37,705 nucleotides of DNA, from assembly GCA_902782665.1 (NCBI GenBank), contig CACZOA010000095.1, positions 1-37,705 of the forward strand. Reading direction: 5' to 3'. Shown here piece after piece: positions 1-8,189 of the stretch. The translations under genes and the position numbers were made by a program. The notes below the pieces were generated by a model that saw nothing but the letters and a program-made list of their open reading frames with translations, did not search any database and was not told the origin of the DNA. The first letter of the stretch is position 1; each line of letters opens with the position of its first letter. Origin of the DNA: an uncultured Bacteroidales bacterium (GTDB taxonomy: Bacteria; Bacteroidota; Bacteroidia; Bacteroidales; Paludibacteraceae).

Positions 1-1
1 G

Positions 2-521
2 ATAAAGAACTGGTATAAATTCAAGGATACCGCTTTAGTGGAGTATCTTCTAAATAATGAATATAACGAGTCTGACTTCAACATGTATGCTGGACATTTT
101 GAAATCAAGAATTTTTCCGAAAAAAAAATCCTTCGCCGAGTTGTTGTTCAAACTGGCGATTCTTGAAGACGGCATCCACGACGATGAATGGGAAGTACTG
201 ATGGATCTGTTAGTGAATTTAAACTTTACTGAAAATTACATAGAATTTTTCAAGAAACGCTATAATCCATTACGTACAAAATTTAATGATTATGAACGTA
301 ATACAGAAACAACAAAAGAATATCATTCCGTCTCCCTATTAAAACCATACTATGATATTTTAGGCGTGGACGAGAATGCTTCCGACGAGGAGATCAAACG
401 TGCATACCATAATCTTGCGTTGCAACATCATCCTGATTTGCCGAAAAATGCTGAACGTGTGAAAGAGAGCGAACAGATGATGGCTAAGATCAATGAGGCG
501 TATGAGAAAATCAGAAATTGA
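2..521 (+). CDS. DnaJ/TerB-like co-chaperone, 5'-truncated and frameshifted
   Basis: The C-terminal ~60 residues form a J domain with the HPD motif (LQHHPDLPK), preceded by a TerB-like helical segment ([13 protein letters not shown]). Such proteins recruit DnaK/Hsp70; the cellular role of this family is unclear. The gene enters from outside the window. The frame open at position 2 gives a plausible protein up to SEKK, then runs into a run of nine A at 120-128 and stops at about 170-172. The continuation AELLFK lies in the next frame. Removing one A joins the two halves into one sensible protein, so either the gene is frameshifted (pseudogene or phase-variable) or the base is a sequencing error. 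Translation from ATG 57 would give 154 aa, but its first ~20 residues come from the wrong frame and look random. The J-domain assignment is firm; intactness is not. Confidence 0.75.
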
Positions 522-664
522 AAATTCGAAATTATAAATGAGCAAACAGATCTTATCTGATTAAGAGATCATAGATAATTAGATGATAGATAATGCATAT
601 GAGAAAGGGAATAAGCTTTTTATAGAAGTCATAAGAAAATAACACATTATTCCACCAAATTTCA

Positions 665-672
665 TAACTTTG
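665..672 (+). promoter_or_regulatory. Candidate -7 box of the aguB operon
   Basis: TAACTTTG matches the Bacteroidetes -7 consensus TAnnTTTG and lies 21 bp before the aguB ATG at 694, implying a very short leader. No convincing -33 TTTG is present at the expected spacing. The TTG inside this box could be misread as a start codon. Confidence 0.5.
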
Positions 673-693
673 CAAAAAATACACAGATTAAAT

Positions 694-1569
694 ATGAAGG
701 TCGGAATTATTCAGGAGAGCCATACGGCAAACATAGATGCTAATATCGCAAAACTAACTTCCAAAATTGAGGAGTTGGCAAAGAAGGGCGCACAACTTAT
801 CGTTTTGTCGGAACTCCACAACTCTCTTTATTTCTGTCAGGTGGAAGACGTTGACAATTTTGATTTGGCTGAGTCTATTCCTGGCAAGTCTACCGACCAT
901 TTTTCAGCAGTGGCAAAACGTCTTGGTGTGGTGATTGTGATATCTCTTTTTGAGAAACGTGCCACAGGCCTTTACCATAACACCGCTGTTGTGCTCGACA
1001 AAGATGGTTCAATCGCTGGCAAATATCGCAAGATGCATATTCCAGACGATCCCGCATATTACGAGAAATTCTATTTCGCTCCTGGCGACCTTGGATTCCA
1101 ACCTATCCAGACATCTCTCGGTAAACTTGGCCTTATGGTTTGCTGGGACCAGTGGTATCCTGAAGGAGCGAGACTTATGGCTCTTGCAGGAGCAGACATG
1201 CTCATATACCCTACCGCTATCGGATGGGAAAGCACTGACACCAATGACGAAAAAGCTCGTCAGCGTGGAGCATGGATGACGGTGCAGCGTGGACACGCAG
1301 TTGCAAATGGATTGCCTGTAGTGACAGTCAACCGAGTCGGCTACGAAGCTGATCCATCAGGAGTTACCGGTGGAATACAGTTCTGGGGCAGCAGTTTCGT
1401 CGCAGGTCCACAAGGAGAGCTTCTTTACGAAGGTCCGACCGACAGAGAGGATTGCGTCATCGTCGATATCGACATGGAGAGAAGCGAAAACGTACGCCGT
1501 ATATGGCCATTCCTACGTGACAGAAGAATTGAAGAGTTTGGCGACATCTGCCGCAGATTCAGAGACTAA
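694..1569 (+). CDS. aguB: N-carbamoylputrescine amidase
   Basis: This is a nitrilase-superfamily amidohydrolase that converts N-carbamoylputrescine to putrescine, CO2 and ammonia, the last step of the agmatine route to putrescine, in the cytoplasm. The Glu-Lys-Cys triad is visible as E40 (LSELHN), K113 (YRKMHIP) and C150 (MVCWDQW), and the 291-aa length fits AguB. I chose ATG 694 because the further upstream TTG at 670 lies inside the -7 promoter box and adds eight unconserved residues. The partner agmatine deiminase gene (aguA), often adjacent in Bacteroidetes, is not in this window. The next gene begins 20 bp downstream, so aguB probably heads an operon with the barrel protein and lrgAB. 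Assignment to AguB rather than another nitrilase-branch enzyme rests on overall similarity and is fairly secure. Confidence 0.9.
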   Translation: MKVGIIQESHTANIDANIAKLTSKIEELAKKGAQLIVLSELHNSLYFCQVEDVDNFDLAESIPGKSTDHFSAVAKRLGVVIVISLFEKRATGLYHNTAVVLDKDGSIAGKYRKMHIPDDPAYYEKFYFAPGDLGFQPIQTSLGKLGLMVCWDQWYPEGARLMALAGADMLIYPTAIGWESTDTNDEKARQRGAWMTVQRGHAVANGLPVVTVNRVGYEADPSGVTGGIQFWGSSFVAGPQGELLYEGPTDREDCVIVDIDMERSENVRRIWPFLRDRRIEEFGDICRRFRD

Positions 1570-1589
1570 CCCCAAAAACAAAACAGACT

Positions 1590-2573
1590 ATGTACAGACT
1601 ACTATTACTCATAACTTCCCTACTTATCGTCATCTCTGGGTTTGCACAAACTCCGTCAGACTCCATACAGGCAGCACGAAAGGCTCAAATTGAAAAAGCA
1701 CGTGCAGCAGCAAGAGCTAAGGCAGAGGCTAAAGCAGCCGAACGAGCAAAAAATGAGGCTGCAAAACAAAATGCAGAGAATGTAACCGACAAAAAAAACT
1801 CAGACTCAAAGGCAGTTGCAGAAGCTGATAAAAACATAAAAGAGGAGAAATCAAAACGTGATAGAAGATCACGTGAAGAGAAGGCTGACAAGTCCAACGA
1901 TTCAAAAAAGAGTGACGCGAAAGCTGACTCAAAAGCAGATGCAAAAGCTGACAAAAACGTAAAAGAGGAAAAATCAAAACGTGATAGAAGATCACGTGAG
2001 GAAAAGGCTGACAATGCCAATGACTCAAAAAAAGCACCCGCAACCAAAGAAACTCCAAAAGCAGAAAAGGTAAAGAAACCATCTGCAAGAGAGCGCAACA
2101 AAGCAGACACAGCTGTCGCAAAAAGCAAATATGGTCCAGGAACATTTGGATTGCGTGGCAATATCGGAGCAACTATAGCATGGAACGATTATAGCGACAG
2201 AGAACACAAAATCGGTTTCAACAGATGGGGATTTGTATTGAACGGCGGTATGGGTTACCGTTTCAACCATATCGGCTATGTCGGTCTGTCGATTGATATA
2301 GAAGCCATTGAACTACTTGCATTCTCACCAATGTTGGATTTTGTAGTGTCGGCACCAACACCTGTCTCACCTTTCATTGAACTGACTGCTGGTCCATATT
2401 TCTCTTATGACGAGTATCGCAAATGGGTGTTCCAACCTCGTGCAGGCCTGTCATACCGTGGCAAGAAAAATAAGATTATGCGTTTCGGATTCGGATTGAG
2501 AATGTACGATGACGCATTTGATTCAGATTCTTTCTCACCTCAATACGCAGCAAGCTACTCAGTAGAATTCTAA
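1590..2573 (+). CDS. Exported outer-membrane barrel-like protein with repetitive charged linker
   Basis: I do not recognise a named family. Residues 1-19 are a signal peptide ending ISGFAQ. Residues ~24-178 are almost only Lys, Glu, Asp, Ala, Arg and Ser, probably a long helical or disordered periplasmic linker. The linker contains two near-identical 29-residue units (around EEKSKRDRRSREEKAD) encoded by an 87-bp direct repeat. Residues ~180-327 alternate aromatic and polar residues with many Gly turns and end in Phe, as expected for a small beta-barrel inserted by the BAM machinery. The charged linker could bind peptidoglycan or a polyanion, but that is inference. It sits 20 bp after aguB and 4 bp before lrgA, so it is probably co-transcribed with both. 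Confidence 0.75.
   Translation: MYRLLLLITSLLIVISGFAQTPSDSIQAARKAQIEKARAAARAKAEAKAAERAKNEAAKQNAENVTDKKNSDSKAVAEADKNIKEEKSKRDRRSREEKADKSNDSKKSDAKADSKADAKADKNVKEEKSKRDRRSREEKADNANDSKKAPATKETPKAEKVKKPSARERNKADTAVAKSKYGPGTFGLRGNIGATIAWNDYSDREHKIGFNRWGFVLNGGMGYRFNHIGYVGLSIDIEAIELLAFSPMLDFVVSAPTPVSPFIELTAGPYFSYDEYRKWVFQPRAGLSYRGKKNKIMRFGFGLRMYDDAFDSDSFSPQYAASYSVEF
1824..1910 (+). repeat. 87-bp direct repeat, copy 1
   Basis: This is the first of two in-frame copies, 123 bp apart, inside the charged linker of the barrel protein. Codons for KEEKSKRDRRSREEKAD are nearly unchanged between copies at the nucleotide level, which points to recent duplication. Confidence 0.8.
1947..2033 (+). repeat. 87-bp direct repeat, copy 2
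   Basis: This is the second in-frame copy of the linker repeat. It differs from copy 1 at a few, mostly synonymous or conservative, positions. Confidence 0.8.
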
Positions 2574-2577
2574 AGCA

Positions 2578-2931
2578 ATGGCACTGCAATTATTCATCAT
2601 CTTTGCGATGTTGGCATTCGGAGAACTGGTGGTATGGCTGACAGGAGTCCGCATACCATCGTCAATCATCGGAATGCTCACACTCACATTATTGCTCAAA
2701 CTTGGAGTCATCAAACTTCGTTGGGTAAAATCTGCGAGCAATTTCCTCACTGGCAATCTCGCTTTCTTTTTCATTCCTCCTGGAGTGTCGCTTATGTTAT
2801 ACTACGGACTGATCAAAAGCCAATGGATTCCCATCTCAGTCTCCATCATAGTCAGCACAATATTGGTTATGGTATCAACGGTATGGACATATAAACTTGT
2901 CAGAAAAAGCAATGGAAATCATAGAAAATAA
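2578..2931 (+). CDS. lrgA: CidA/LrgA-family holin-like membrane protein
   Basis: The 117-aa protein has four predicted membrane helices and the family-typical segment around GVRIPSSIIGMLTLTLLL followed by LAFFFIPPGVSLM. CidA/LrgA proteins are small inner-membrane proteins. They were first described as modulators of murein hydrolase activity and cell death, and related LrgAB/CidAB pairs have since been linked to pyruvate and other organic-acid transport. The gene starts 4 bp after the barrel-protein stop and its 3' end overlaps lrgB, so translation is probably coupled. No LytSR-type regulator gene is nearby. Whether it is the Lrg-like or Cid-like paralogue cannot be told from this protein alone. 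Confidence 0.88.
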   Translation: MALQLFIIFAMLAFGELVVWLTGVRIPSSIIGMLTLTLLLKLGVIKLRWVKSASNFLTGNLAFFFIPPGVSLMLYYGLIKSQWIPISVSIIVSTILVMVSTVWTYKLVRKSNGNHRK

Positions 2932-3601
2932 ATACTTTCTTCTTGCGCTGACATTTGGAGTATATGCAGTGTCGAAATACATTCAGAAGCGTACAAACTT
3001 AGTGTTGCTCAACCCTATTTTATTGAGTATTGCGGCTATTATCATCTTCTTGAAAATCACAGGAATAGATTATAGCAAATATAAAGAGGCAGGAGCCATG
3101 ATTGAGATCTGGCTATCCCCATGCGTAGTAGCATTAGGAGTGCCCCTCTACCTGCAGTTGGACGACATCAAGAAACAGATACTTCCTATTCTTGTATCAC
3201 AGATAGTGGGATGTTTAGTCGGGATTTTCAGCGTCGTCTACATAGCCAAATGGCTTGGAGCTACAGATGAGGTCGTGCTCTCACTCGCTCCCAAATCAGT
3301 CACCACCCCGATCGCGATGCAAGTGTCAGAGTTGACGGGAGGTATCCCAGCTCTTACAGTATCAGCGGTGGTATGCACAGGCATCTTCGGAGCGATATTC
3401 GGGCTAAGCATATTCCGTCTGACAAAAGCCAAAAGCACCATCGGAGAAAGTTTGAGTATGGGTACAGCATCACATGCAGTCGGCACATCACGCGTGATGG
3501 AGATCAGTCCACGATACGGAGCCTACGCCGGTTTGGGATTGTCGATCAACGGCATTCTGACAGCCATCGTCGCCCCAACAATCCTTGAATGGATAATGTA
3601 A
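2912..3601 (+). CDS. lrgB: LrgB/CidB-family membrane protein
   Basis: The protein is 229 aa, highly hydrophobic and shows the LrgB signature in SLAPKSVTTPIAMQVSE and the C-terminal GTASHAVGTSRVMEI segment. It is the membrane partner of LrgA. I chose ATG 2912 (MEIIENKYFL); the longer reading frame opens at TTG 2897 and adds five unconserved residues. The start overlaps the end of lrgA by 20 bp. The pair is linked to control of murein hydrolases or small organic-acid transport in characterised bacteria; the role here is not shown by the sequence. No clear terminator follows before the mrcA promoter. Confidence 0.9.
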   Translation: MEIIENKYFLLALTFGVYAVSKYIQKRTNLVLLNPILLSIAAIIIFLKITGIDYSKYKEAGAMIEIWLSPCVVALGVPLYLQLDDIKKQILPILVSQIVGCLVGIFSVVYIAKWLGATDEVVLSLAPKSVTTPIAMQVSELTGGIPALTVSAVVCTGIFGAIFGLSIFRLTKAKSTIGESLSMGTASHAVGTSRVMEISPRYGAYAGLGLSINGILTAIVAPTILEWIM

Positions 3602-3693
3602 ATTATTATATACTAAGTATTCAAATGCAGCCTATACAGGTGCCAGAAAAGCAGAAATTAACGAAAAACCTTCATTAAAAGAGAAAAAAGCAG

Positions 3694-3701
3694 TAGCTTT
3701 G
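3694..3701 (+). promoter_or_regulatory. Candidate -7 box for mrcA
   Basis: TAGCTTTG matches TAnnTTTG, 32 bp before the mrcA ATG. The -33 position has TTCA, a partial match only. Confidence 0.45.
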
Positions 3702-3733
3702 TAACAAACAAAGACTTCTCTCTAAGAGTTTAA

Positions 3734-6169
3734 ATGAAAATGAGTATAAGCGGTAAAATATCCATTGCCTTCTGGGCAATCTTTTTGATAGTTGTAATAG
3801 CTGTCATCGGAATGTTTGTAGGTATCAAGAATGGTTCATTCGGTCACCTTCCCCCAGTTGAAGAATTGCAAAGTCCAAAGAATAAATTTGCGACAGAAAT
3901 TTTCTCATGTGACGGTGTTGTTCTCGGACGTTATTTCCAGTCGAGCGAGAACCGCGTCTTCACTGCTTATGAAGACATATCTCCAAATCTTGTGAACGCA
4001 TTGATCGCCACAGAGGATATCCGTTTCAAGGAGCATTCAGGAATCGATTTCAAATCTCTTTTCCGTGCGATTTTCAAATCTGTGATCCTTCAGCAGAAAA
4101 ACTCAGGAGGTGGTTCGACAATCACTCAGCAGCTTGCTAAACTGCTTTACACAGATGTTGCCAGAGACAAGATGGAACGTGCGATGCAGAAACCTACAGA
4201 GTGGGTGATCGCCGCAAAACTAGAAAAGTTTTATACTAAGGAAGAGATCATGACCATGTATCTCAACAAGTTCGACTTCCTTAACAATGCAGTGGGAATC
4301 CGTTCTGCAGCACAGGTCTATTTCTCCACTACTCCAGATAAACTGAAATTAGAAGAAGCTGCGTTGCTTGTGGGTATGCTAAAAAACCCAGCCCTTTACA
4401 ACCCTCGTCGTGAGAGCCGCTACGAAAAGTGTATAGGCCGACGCAACGTCGTTTTCGGACAGATGGAAAAAGCAGGCTTCATCACTGCAGCTGAGAAAGA
4501 CTCTTTGTCGAACCTTCCTATCACATTACATTTCAACAAAGTGGACCACAAAGAAGGTCTTGCTCCATACTTCCGTGAGTATCTAAGACAGGTGATGACA
4601 GCGGAGGAGCCAATCAAGAGCAAGTATCCAAAATGGGCACGTCAGAAATACTACGAAGATTCGTTGGCTTGGACTACAGACCCTCTTTACGGATGGTGCA
4701 ACAAGAACAAAAAACCAGACGGATCTCCATACAATCTTTACACAGATGGATTGAAGATCCACACTACAGTTGATTCACGTATGCAGAAATATGCAGAAGA
4801 GTCAATCAAAGAGTTCTTGGGCGGACATATCCAGCAACTATTCTTCAAAGAGAAGAAAGGACGCAGCACTGCCCCATATTCAACAAAGACTACAAAAGCA
4901 CAAAGAGACTCTATGCTTCAGAAGGCAATGCGTCTTACTGACAGATACCAACGCATGAAAGCAGCCGGAGCCTCAGCAGCAGAAATCAAGAAGGCATTCA
5001 ACACTAAAGTGCCAATGTCTGTGTTTGATTGGGAAAATGGAACAAAGGACACAGTCCTAACTCCACTTGACTCTATCATCTACAACAAGCATTTCCTACG
5101 AAGCGGAATGATGAGTATCGATCCAAAGAACGGACATGTGAAAGCATACGTAGGTGGTCCTGACTTCCGTTTCTTCCAATATGATATGTGTACAGTCGGA
5201 CGCCGTCAGGTAGGATCAACAATCAAACCATTCCTTTACGCATACGCCATGGAGAACGGTATGAACCCATGCGATGAGGTGGCAAACACTCAGCCATCAA
5301 TAAAAGTGCAGACAGGACTGAGAGAAGACGACTACACTATCTGGCAGCCAAAAAACGTGCCTTACGGAGAGTCTGGAAAGAAAGAAATCGGACAGATGAT
5401 CACTTTGAAACGTGGTCTGCAGACATCCAACAACTGGACATCAGCAAGAATCATGATGCAGTATCATCCAGAAGGATTCGTGAAACTGCTTCACTCATTC
5501 GGTATCAAAAACCAGGAGATCGAGCCAGTTTACTCACTTTGTCTTGGAGTTTGTGACTTGACTATTGCCGAGATGTGTGCCGCATACACAGCGTTTGCCA
5601 ACCATGGAATCCAGATCGAGCCAGTTTATGTTGAGAGTATTTTCGACAACAACGGAAATCTATTGGCCACATTCAGCCCACGCATGAAGGAAATCTTCAG
5701 CGACGAGACTTCGGAAAAGATGATTTCATTGATGAGAGGCGTGATCGACGGTGGTACAGGATTGAGAATCCGTTCGTCAGCAGCGTCGTTCAACTTCACT
5801 ATTCCATGGGAGCCAGGACGTCCAAAGCACGCATACAGAATCGGTTGGGAGACAGAGATGGCAGGAAAGACAGGAACTACACAGAACAACTCTGACGGAT
5901 GGTTTATGGCATTCATTCCTGATTTGATCACAGGCGTATGGGTAGGAGGAGAAGACCGTGATATCCACTTCGACAACCTACGTAACGGACAAGGTTCATC
6001 TACAGCTCTTCCTATATGGGGTGTATACATGAACAAAGTGTTTGATGACCCTTCACTTCACTACGACAGAAAATGCAAGTTCAACGTGAAGGAGACTTAC
6101 AACTGTAAGAACCAGAACACTGGTGACCAGAAAGTAGAGGAGAACGCAGTGGAAGGAATCTTCGAATAA
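3734..6169 (+). CDS. mrcA: Class A penicillin-binding protein (PBP1a-type transglycosylase/transpeptidase)
   Basis: This bifunctional enzyme polymerises lipid II into glycan strands and crosslinks them in the periplasm, anchored by one N-terminal membrane helix (~residues 8-30). The GT51 domain shows catalytic ATEDIRF (E94) and GGSTITQQLAK (127-137). The transpeptidase domain shows the three active-site motifs STIK (S495), SNN (~566) and KTGT (K712). The length of 811 aa is usual for Bacteroidetes PBP1a. The gene stands alone with its own candidate promoter and a strong terminator after the stop. The symbol could equally be pbpA/ponA in other naming schemes; the function is secure. Confidence 0.95.
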   Translation: MKMSISGKISIAFWAIFLIVVIAVIGMFVGIKNGSFGHLPPVEELQSPKNKFATEIFSCDGVVLGRYFQSSENRVFTAYEDISPNLVNALIATEDIRFKEHSGIDFKSLFRAIFKSVILQQKNSGGGSTITQQLAKLLYTDVARDKMERAMQKPTEWVIAAKLEKFYTKEEIMTMYLNKFDFLNNAVGIRSAAQVYFSTTPDKLKLEEAALLVGMLKNPALYNPRRESRYEKCIGRRNVVFGQMEKAGFITAAEKDSLSNLPITLHFNKVDHKEGLAPYFREYLRQVMTAEEPIKSKYPKWARQKYYEDSLAWTTDPLYGWCNKNKKPDGSPYNLYTDGLKIHTTVDSRMQKYAEESIKEFLGGHIQQLFFKEKKGRSTAPYSTKTTKAQRDSMLQKAMRLTDRYQRMKAAGASAAEIKKAFNTKVPMSVFDWENGTKDTVLTPLDSIIYNKHFLRSGMMSIDPKNGHVKAYVGGPDFRFFQYDMCTVGRRQVGSTIKPFLYAYAMENGMNPCDEVANTQPSIKVQTGLREDDYTIWQPKNVPYGESGKKEIGQMITLKRGLQTSNNWTSARIMMQYHPEGFVKLLHSFGIKNQEIEPVYSLCLGVCDLTIAEMCAAYTAFANHGIQIEPVYVESIFDNNGNLLATFSPRMKEIFSDETSEKMISLMRGVIDGGTGLRIRSSAASFNFTIPWEPGRPKHAYRIGWETEMAGKTGTTQNNSDGWFMAFIPDLITGVWVGGEDRDIHFDNLRNGQGSSTALPIWGVYMNKVFDDPSLHYDRKCKFNVKETYNCKNQNTGDQKVEENAVEGIFE

Positions 6170-6194
6170 AACGAATAATATCATATATTGATGT

Positions 6195-6224
6195 AGAGAC
6201 GCACAGCCGTGCGTCTCTTTTTTT
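6195..6224 (+). terminator. Terminator of mrcA (GACGC palindrome)
   Basis: AGAGACGCAC, a 4-nt loop and GTGCGTCTCT form a perfect 10-bp stem followed by a run of T. It lies 26 bp after the mrcA stop and is a typical member of the palindrome family seen throughout the window. Confidence 0.88.
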
Positions 6225-6360
6225 GTATGTCTCTGCGTTTTTTATGTGCATCGTTTTTACAATCATTTTATATATATCCTAACAATTTTTACTCCCCGTC
6301 TACAATATTCCCCTTTTTTCATTATATTTACAAAATAACAAACCATAAAACATCGAGACT

Positions 6361-6843
6361 ATGAAAAACGAAGAACAACATATCAAATTCATGCAGATGG
6401 CAATTGACCTGTCTGCTAAAAGCGTTGAAGAAGGAGGCGGACCATTCGGTGCCGTGATCGTGAACAAAGAGGGTGAGATTATCGCAGCATCACACAACTG
6501 TGTGACTCTCAACAACGATCCGACCGCACACGCAGAGGTGATGGCTATCAGAGAAGCCTGCCAAAAACTCAAAACTTTCGACCTTAGCGGATGCACTTTG
6601 TATGCCTCTTGTGAGCCATGCCCAATGTGTCTGTCGGCAATGTACTGGGCACACATCGAACGATATTACTACGCTGGCACACAGCATGATGCCGCAGAAA
6701 TCGGTTTTGATGACAAATTCATCTACGACGAAATCGCTCAGAAGCCAAAAGACAGATTCATGAGCAGAAAACAGATCCTGCGTGACGCCACTCTTAAAGT
6801 GTTCAACACGTGGAAAAACAAAGCTGACAAGATTGAATATTAA
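6361..6843 (+). CDS. guaD: Guanine deaminase-like nucleoside/base deaminase
   Basis: The 160-aa protein belongs to the cytidine-deaminase fold. Zinc ligands and the catalytic Glu are visible as H57-A-E59 and PCPMC (C87, C90). The C-terminal segment (GFDDKFIYDEI, ending KIEY) closely resembles the short GuaD guanine deaminases typified by Bacillus subtilis, rather than tRNA-specific TadA, which is a separate gene in this window. The expected reaction is guanine to xanthine plus ammonia, in purine salvage. The gene is monocistronic, with a degenerate -7 (TATATTTA) upstream and a bidirectional terminator downstream. Substrate specificity is inferred from family resemblance. Confidence 0.82.
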   Translation: MKNEEQHIKFMQMAIDLSAKSVEEGGGPFGAVIVNKEGEIIAASHNCVTLNNDPTAHAEVMAIREACQKLKTFDLSGCTLYASCEPCPMCLSAMYWAHIERYYYAGTQHDAAEIGFDDKFIYDEIAQKPKDRFMSRKQILRDATLKVFNTWKNKADKIEY

Positions 6844-6860
6844 TCTGTATTGACAAATAA

Positions 6861-6895
6861 AAAGAAGAGACGAGGCATTACCCCGTCTCTTCTTT
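6861..6895. terminator. Bidirectional terminator between convergent genes
   Basis: A 12-bp perfect stem (AAAGAAGAGACG / CGTCTCTTCTTT) with an 11-nt loop lies between the convergent guaD-like gene and the exported-protein gene at 6932. A/T-rich flanks allow use in both directions. Confidence 0.82.
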
Positions 6896-6931
6896 ATTCT
6901 ATCCTACTTTCAATTATCTCGAATTAGATTT

Positions 6932-8044
6932 CTATTTCCAAAGACCTTCGTAAGCATCTTTTTCCTTCTGCCACTTCTCACAATCTTTTGCTAAAGCAGC
7001 AGCGTCGGCAAACTTCTTGTCTTTTCCTTTCTCTTTTGGATCCGTCTCCACAGCCTTAAACTGGGCAGCTGCTTTTCCAAACTCTTTGGAGAAAAGGTAG
7101 TAGACACCAAGATCATAGTGGATTGCCGACTCAACCTCTTTATTGATATGTTCGTAGTTTTCCGAACCTACACTGTCAATGGCAGTCTTAAGTACCTCCT
7201 CTACTCCCTCTGTCTCCATTGCGAAAGCCTCTTTATTCCACTCGTCTTCCTTAAGATAACCCAATCCACTCTTCAACTTGTTGACCGCATCATTGATCTC
7301 AAGATACTCCGCACCATTTGACGAACGTTTCTTGGGTCTTGCGAAATAGCAAGTGATATCTTTATCCTTAAACATGAATGAGGCACCCACAAGACCAGAG
7401 ATCTTCTTATTGCTATACTCACTCACCACTGCCTCATACGACATGACAGAAGCCTCCTCCTGTACTTTGGCTACCGCAGCTCCCTCGTTTGGCATCCAAC
7501 CCGAATTGAAATTCTTCGCACATTTCACATCCTCCGTGTATATTGAACTTTTATCAGGAAGGGTAATCGCGACATGAAAAGCAAAATCAAGGTGCATATA
7601 TGCGCAATAGTATTTATTAGAGCTGTTGAGCTGCGTAGGGATCTGACCCGGCTTCATCTGTGAAGCTCCCGGTGGATCTGTGCGAGTAGGCACCCAGAAA
7701 GAACCGACCTTAATCTTCTGCTTACGCTGCATAGGATTGAACTTGTCTATTGCCATTGGCGTAAGAGCCTCGAACTTGGAATAACGCACCAAGAAATCAG
7801 CCTCAGCAGGATTATCTGTACGGATAAATGATTCATTATGCAGTTGTGCTACAGCGGCTGTGAACGTACCGTCTTCAGCCAACACTCCGTTCTCCACCAA
7901 AGCATAAACCTTTTTTCCAAGTGACATCTTTAATTTCGGATATGCAGACATGCTGTACTTGCCGATTATCTCCGGCTCGGCTTCCTGCGCCGATATCGTC
8001 ATCGCCACAACAGAACAAATCAGGACTAATATTTTCTTAATCAT
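6932..8044 (-). CDS. Exported protein of unknown function with C-terminal TPR-like helices
   Basis: I do not recognise the family with confidence. A cleavable signal peptide (residues 1-19, ending ISAQ) sends the 370-aa protein to the periplasm or outer membrane. A central beta-rich part contains AEADFLVRYSKF, which resembles the core of DUF4136-type lipoproteins, but the lipobox Cys is absent. The last ~100 residues (YEHINKEVESAIHYDLGVYYLFSKEF onward, described here by its start) look like one or two tetratricopeptide helices. The gene has its own well-formed promoter and faces guaD convergently. No function is proposed. Confidence 0.7.
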   Translation of the reverse strand: MIKKILVLICSVVAMTISAQEAEPEIIGKYSMSAYPKLKMSLGKKVYALVENGVLAEDGTFTAAVAQLHNESFIRTDNPAEADFLVRYSKFEALTPMAIDKFNPMQRKQKIKVGSFWVPTRTDPPGASQMKPGQIPTQLNSSNKYYCAYMHLDFAFHVAITLPDKSSIYTEDVKCAKNFNSGWMPNEGAAVAKVQEEASVMSYEAVVSEYSNKKISGLVGASFMFKDKDITCYFARPKKRSSNGAEYLEINDAVNKLKSGLGYLKEDEWNKEAFAMETEGVEEVLKTAIDSVGSENYEHINKEVESAIHYDLGVYYLFSKEFGKAAAQFKAVETDPKEKGKDKKFADAAALAKDCEKWQKEKDAYEGLWK

Positions 8045-8067
8045 ATCTAAATTTTACTATTTCGTCG

Positions 8068-8098
8068 CAAAGGTAAAAAAAAATAAAAAAAGACGCAA
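8068..8098 (-). promoter_or_regulatory. Promoter of the exported-protein gene
   Basis: On the minus strand, TTGC at 8095-8098 and TACCTTTG (TAnnTTTG) at 8068-8075 are separated by 19 nt, the Bacteroidetes spacing. The ATG at 8044 follows 23 bp later. The -33 element lies inside the terminator stem of the upstream gene. Confidence 0.65.
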
Positions 8099-8111
8099 TA
8101 AAATTGCGTCT
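8080..8111 (-). terminator. Terminator of the LtaS-like gene
   Basis: AGACGCAAT, loop AAA and ATTGCGTCT form a 9-bp stem; on the minus strand it is followed by TTTTTTATTTT. It lies 79 bp after the stop at 8190. Confidence 0.8.
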
Positions 8112-8189
8112 CTACATATAATTTTATATTTCAAACATTTATCTTTCTTCTCTTTCAGATTAAGTCCTCTTTAATGAATTCGAGGATGG

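Noticed and set aside
670-693. TTG start for aguB at 670
   Set aside because: The TTG is part of the -7 promoter box and the added residues are not typical of the family.
1685-2161. Long minus-strand open frame (158 aa) opposite the charged-linker gene
   Set aside because: It exists only because Lys/Glu/Ala-rich codons on the other strand lack stops; its Phe/Leu/Ser-rich protein has no domain or start signal.
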